From Actinomycetaceae bacterium (GTDB lineage Bacteria > Actinomycetota > Actinomycetes > Actinomycetales > Actinomycetaceae), in contig JAUNLN010000010.1 in NCBI GenBank assembly GCA_030532245.1, positions 7,014-64,265 of the forward strand: a stretch of DNA of 57,252 bases, given 5' to 3'. Of the stretch, positions 55,091-57,252 are shown one piece after another (the stretch's first letter is position 1; each line of letters starts with the position of its first letter). A model generated the notes under the pieces. That model saw only the letters and a program-made list of their open reading frames with translations. It was not told the DNA's origin and ran no database searches. Made by a program: the position numbers and the translations under genes.

Positions 55091-55450
55091 ATGGATATTT
55101 TGGAGGAGTTTGGGCTCAATCCCAACGATCCCTACGTGCAAGCATCCAAGCGAATGGCGCACAATCGTTTCGTGGTCGCAAACTCATTAAGGGCAGTGCG
55201 AGTAGCAAACGGTATTAGCCAGCAAGAAGCCGCCCGCCGCATGGGGACCGATCAAGCTGCTATCTCCCGCATGGAGTCAGGCGAACGCGACCTGCGAATG
55301 TCCACGCTACGCCGCTATGCAGATGCGATACACGCAGAAGTAGCGATCAATGTTTCCAATACGCAACTCAGTGTTAGAAGCGGGATGCCCATAGAAAACG
55401 TATGGGAGAAAGACGGCTCTGCGTATGAGCTGCAACTGCAAGGAGCCTGA
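55091..55450 (+). CDS. XRE-family antitoxin (HigA-like) with C-terminal extension
   Basis: 119 residues from ATG 55091, chosen because AGGAG lies 7 bases upstream; GTG 55058 would add 11 residues. A central HTH_3 domain reads NSLRAVRVANGISQQEAARRMGTDQAAISRMESGERDLRMSTLRRYADAIH. It is followed by about 35 residues ending SGMPIENVWEKDGSAYELQLQGA. In TAC systems the antitoxin carries a short C-terminal chaperone-addiction segment recognised by the SecB-like partner; this tail with Trp, Tyr and Leu is the candidate. The stop is 2 bases before the SecB-like start. Confidence 0.82.
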   Translation: MDILEEFGLNPNDPYVQASKRMAHNRFVVANSLRAVRVANGISQQEAARRMGTDQAAISRMESGERDLRMSTLRRYADAIHAEVAINVSNTQLSVRSGMPIENVWEKDGSAYELQLQGA

Positions 55451-55452
55451 AG

Positions 55453-55914
55453 TTGGAACGTAAAAAGAGTGATCTCAAAGAAGCCCTTGCCAAATCCAAG
55501 TTCGAGATGAAGGAAGTCGCAGGCAAGCGTCTAAAAGAACAGGCACCGCAGTCTATCGCAGCAAACGTGAATTTCGAGGTCAACGTCAAGCCCCTACCAG
55601 AGGGCATCGCGGTTGGAATGCAAATCGAGTTAACCAGTGAGGTCGCCGAACTAAAAGTAGTAGGCAACTGCGACTTGCACCTAACGCAAGGCTGGGAGGT
55701 ACGTAAAGATGTTGCTAACGCTTTCCTCGCAGATGACTGCGTAGCCGTTATGTACCCGCCTTTGCGTCAGGCTCTATCTCTGCTGAACTACCAGCTCGGA
55801 CTGCCGCACCTTCTCTTACCTCCTCAGCTTAGTGAAGAAATTACTCAAGGCTTGGTTGGTTCTTACGAGGGCAATGACGTGCTCAGATATGAAGCTGCTC
55901 AAACTAGTATCTAA
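55453..55914 (+). CDS. SecB-like chaperone of a TAC module
   Basis: 153 residues. After a charged N-terminal helix the protein has alternating beta strands (ANVNFEVNVKPLPEG, VGMQIELTSEVAELKVVGNCDLHL). It then has the hallmark SecB C-terminal block MYPPLRQALSLLNYQLGLPHLLLPP, comparable to 'lfPyaRe.isdl..rggfPpl.L.P' of SecB and to the YPYIREYVYDLTGRLALPPLTL region of Rv1957. Actinobacteria lack a general SecB, so a SecB-like gene beside a toxin and antitoxin is best read as a TAC chaperone that holds the antitoxin until folded. TTG 55453 has AGGAG 7 bases upstream. Confidence 0.72.
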   Translation: MERKKSDLKEALAKSKFEMKEVAGKRLKEQAPQSIAANVNFEVNVKPLPEGIAVGMQIELTSEVAELKVVGNCDLHLTQGWEVRKDVANAFLADDCVAVMYPPLRQALSLLNYQLGLPHLLLPPQLSEEITQGLVGSYEGNDVLRYEAAQTSI

Positions 55915-56091
55915 CAAAGGCTAAACACTGCATGCACTCACGTGGTTGGGTGAGTGCTTCAAGAAATATCCCAAGGGGTAGGTAGTCTGTATTCGTGCTC
56001 AATGCTCCTAACCTAGATGACAAGCTTTCCTATGTAGCGTCGCTCGGAATAACCATATGTCGCGCCTAACTCGCCGGCGCACTCGGGCTAT

Positions 56092-56120
56092 ACCCCGGCA
56101 TTTCAACGAAATGTCGGGGT
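56092..56120 (+). terminator. terminator after the TAC operon (near-copy of the tRNA-Ala terminator)
   Basis: A 13-bp stem, ACCCCGGCATTTC (56092-56104) with GAAATGTCGGGGT (56108-56120), loop AAC, one wobble, then TTCCCC. Core CCCCGRCAT...ATGTCGGGG matches the hairpin at 53858. The 55915-56162 gap otherwise holds nothing recognisable. Confidence 0.65.
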
Positions 56121-56162
56121 TTCCCCTTACCTCAACCGAAGTTGGTTGGAGGCTATGAGGCT

Positions 56163-56756
56163 CTACTCGAAGATGCTGCGGTCGACTTCTTCGAGAAGGT
56201 CTTCTCTGTTGATCGCTTGAGCTAGTCGTGCTAGGTGTGGCCAGTAGACTTTTTCTAGCTTGATGTCGTTTTTGGCTGCATAATCGAGTGCAACCCACAC
56301 AAGGTCTTCCACCTGGTAATCCTCGTTGTGGAGAGGCGCCAGAATCCTTTTGCGTTCCTCTTCGTTGGGTACTTGCAAAAGTACTTCGCGCAGCACATCT
56401 GCCGTGGCCCTTTTGAGAGATGGTTCAAGTTGGGTGGCCTCATCGCCGTCTTCAAAAATGTTGAAGTCTACGTATTCGAACATGACGTCGCCGTAATCTA
56501 TTGAAGCGCCTAATTCTAGGACTCCCGGTAAATAGGATTTGTCGAGCTTCATGCCTTTTTCGCTCGCGTACGCGAGTGCTCCCCACATCGTGTCTTCTAG
56601 GTGAGGCTCGCCGCAGTAGTAGATAGCCATAATCCGGCGGCGGTCTCGGTCATTGTCAGCTCTTGGAATGATGTCACGCAGAATATCTGCCGCTAGACCT
56701 GTTTCAGAGGGGTCGGGTGGAGCGGTGGGATCCATGTCCGCAATCGTAAAGCCCAT
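56163..56756 (-). CDS. uncharacterised protein made of two ~80-residue repeats
   Basis: 197 residues, acidic and helical, no family recognised. Residues about 22-103 and 117-197 are repeats of each other: ADILRDIIPRADNDRDRRRI / ADVLREVLLQVPNEEERKRI; LEDTMWGALAYASEKGMKLDKSYLPGV / VEDLVWVALDYAAKNDIKLEKVYWPHL; and both end in a 'D.NIFE / DRSIFE' motif. A paralogue begins at the right window edge with identical last residues, so the gene is tandemly duplicated. Start may be ATG 56756 or ATG 56735; neither has a good RBS. Recently duplicated, repeat-built small proteins are sometimes immunity proteins, but no toxin is seen. Confidence 0.75.
   Translation of the reverse strand: MGFTIADMDPTAPPDPSETGLAADILRDIIPRADNDRDRRRIMAIYYCGEPHLEDTMWGALAYASEKGMKLDKSYLPGVLELGASIDYGDVMFEYVDFNIFEDGDEATQLEPSLKRATADVLREVLLQVPNEEERKRILAPLHNEDYQVEDLVWVALDYAAKNDIKLEKVYWPHLARLAQAINREDLLEEVDRSIFE
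56173..56238 (-). repeat. left copy of a 66-bp (minimum) direct repeat
   Basis: Identical to 57187-57252, where the window ends, so the true repeat is longer. It corresponds to the 3' ends of two tandem paralogous genes about 1 kb apart and indicates recent duplication or gene conversion. Confidence 0.9.
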
Positions 56757-56861
56757 GCTTCACATCATAGGATCGCTGTTGATTACTTTTTCAAGTGTCA
56801 GATTGATGAATCCTGTCTGCTAGATGTAATGATCCGAATCTCCTGGAGTGAGAATTGTAGG

Positions 56862-57110
56862 ATGGGTAGAACGCTTCAGGATATTTCCTCAGGCGGCTGT
56901 CTTGACGGGTGTCTTCTTGATGTTGCTAGGTTTGTGATGAAGCATTTTCCGCTGGTTTTGGGATTGTTTGTTGTAGTCGTGTTGGGCTCTCGCCCGCATG
57001 GAATCGTAGGGCAAGTTGGAGTGCTACTTGCTGGTATTGGCGTGTTTGCGTATGCGATTTACAGGGTGTACCGGCTTGTTAAGGAGTGGAACCAGGAGCC
57101 GCGCGTCTGA
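56862..57110 (+). CDS. small membrane protein
   Basis: About 82 residues with two hydrophobic segments (KHFPLVLGLFVVVVLGS and VGVLLAGIGVFAYAIYRVYRLV) and a charged end (KEWNQEPRV). It sits between the two tandem copies of the repeat protein, on the opposite strand. Start could be ATG 56829, ATG 56862 (GTAGG just before it) or ATG 56937, which would leave mainly the TM hairpin. No family recognised. Two-TM small proteins next to duplicated genes can be holin- or toxin-like, but that is speculation. Confidence 0.5.
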   Translation: MGRTLQDISSGGCLDGCLLDVARFVMKHFPLVLGLFVVVVLGSRPHGIVGQVGVLLAGIGVFAYAIYRVYRLVKEWNQEPRV

Positions 57111-57176
57111 GCGCTTCCTCTAGGCCTAGGAGGCTGTAGCTTTCGTAATCGAAGCGGGATCGAGGTTCTGAAAGCT

Positions 57177-57252
57177 CTATTCAAAAATGCTGCGGTCGAC
57201 TTCTTCGAGAAGGTCTTCTCTGTTGATCGCTTGAGCTAGTCGTGCTAGGTGT
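57177..57252 (-). CDS. second copy of the repeat protein, only the 3' end in window
   Basis: The last 24 codons plus stop of a paralogue of the 56163 gene. Its last 66 bases inside the window (57187-57252) are identical to 56173-56238, and the C-terminal residues (LARLAQAINREDLLEEVDRS then IFE) are the same despite synonymous changes at the very end. The rest lies beyond the window. Confidence 0.8.
   Translation of the reverse strand, partial: HLARLAQAINREDLLEEVDRSIFE

Noticed and set aside
53858-56120. Hairpin pair as att sites of an integrated element
   Set aside because: The repeated element is a terminator hairpin and not the tRNA 3' end, the two copies differ in loop and arms, and no integrase is present.
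53779-57252. Prophage
   Set aside because: No phage structural, packaging, lysis or integrase genes; only a toxin-type module and unknown small genes.

Overview
The window looks like chromosomal DNA of a high-GC Gram-positive bacterium (Actinomycetota). The evidence is a DtxR orthologue with all metal ligands, monomeric isocitrate dehydrogenase, a DUF3027 gene beside a cold-shock gene, a short actinobacterial-type N-acetylglutamate synthase, many GTG/TTG starts, several candidate leaderless promoters, and the gene order mscL / SAF protein / 5-FCL / galU / moeA / rimJ / membrane protein, which matches the corresponding mycobacterial region. The anaerobic glpABC operon suggests a facultative anaerobe. 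Actinomycetaceae (Trueperella or Arcanobacterium type) is my best guess; it is inferred, not proven.

Layout. 1-2.7 kb: end of an HD-like protein and an OmpR-type two-component system (minus strand). 2.9-7.5 kb: two bacterial PH-domain membrane proteins, then a DUF2520 dehydrogenase-like protein with panC and panD. 7.6-11.3 kb: lysS and a Ktr/Trk potassium uptake pair. 11.4-13.6 kb: an MFS transporter and a divergent SDR. 13.6-17.8 kb: a lower-GC, probably acquired sugar or polyol cassette (DeoR regulator, FGGY kinase, 2-hydroxyacid dehydrogenase, class II aldolase). 17.8-25.7 kb: glpABC and glpK (minus strand) with a SorC-type regulator and an ArgA-like acetyltransferase. 25.8-30.6 kb: NYN protein, PspA, a TPM-domain protein and an acidic membrane protein. 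30.7-35 kb: cold-shock protein, DUF3027, purine permease, a 17-bp tandem repeat and an MFS exporter. 35-40 kb: serC, dtxR, an NlpC/P60 protein, a universal stress protein, tRNA-Arg and a membrane-anchored HNH nuclease. 40-47 kb: icd, then a 1443-residue helicase-like protein with a small partner. 47-53.6 kb: mscL, a SAF protein, 5-FCL, galU, a MoeA/gephyrin homologue, rimJ and a membrane protein. 53.8-57.25 kb: an accessory region starting at tRNA-Ala.

The most notable items are as follows. (1) A probable toxin-antitoxin-chaperone (TAC) module just downstream of tRNA-Ala: a RelE/HigB-like toxin, an XRE antitoxin with a C-terminal extension and a SecB-like chaperone, preceded by a frameshifted HTH regulator. 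(2) A giant DUF4011-type helicase homologue in which Walker A, Walker B, the late helicase motifs and the C-terminal nuclease motif all look destroyed, although the reading frame is intact. (3) A MoeA homologue with altered active-site loops, placed between galU and rimJ with a membrane protein downstream. This matches the gephyrin-like Glp/GlpR cell-division pair known from Corynebacterium. (4) Tandem copies of an uncharacterised protein, itself made of two ~80-residue repeats, flanking a small membrane protein at the right end.

All function calls come from reading motifs and gene order by eye; no database search or computation was run.
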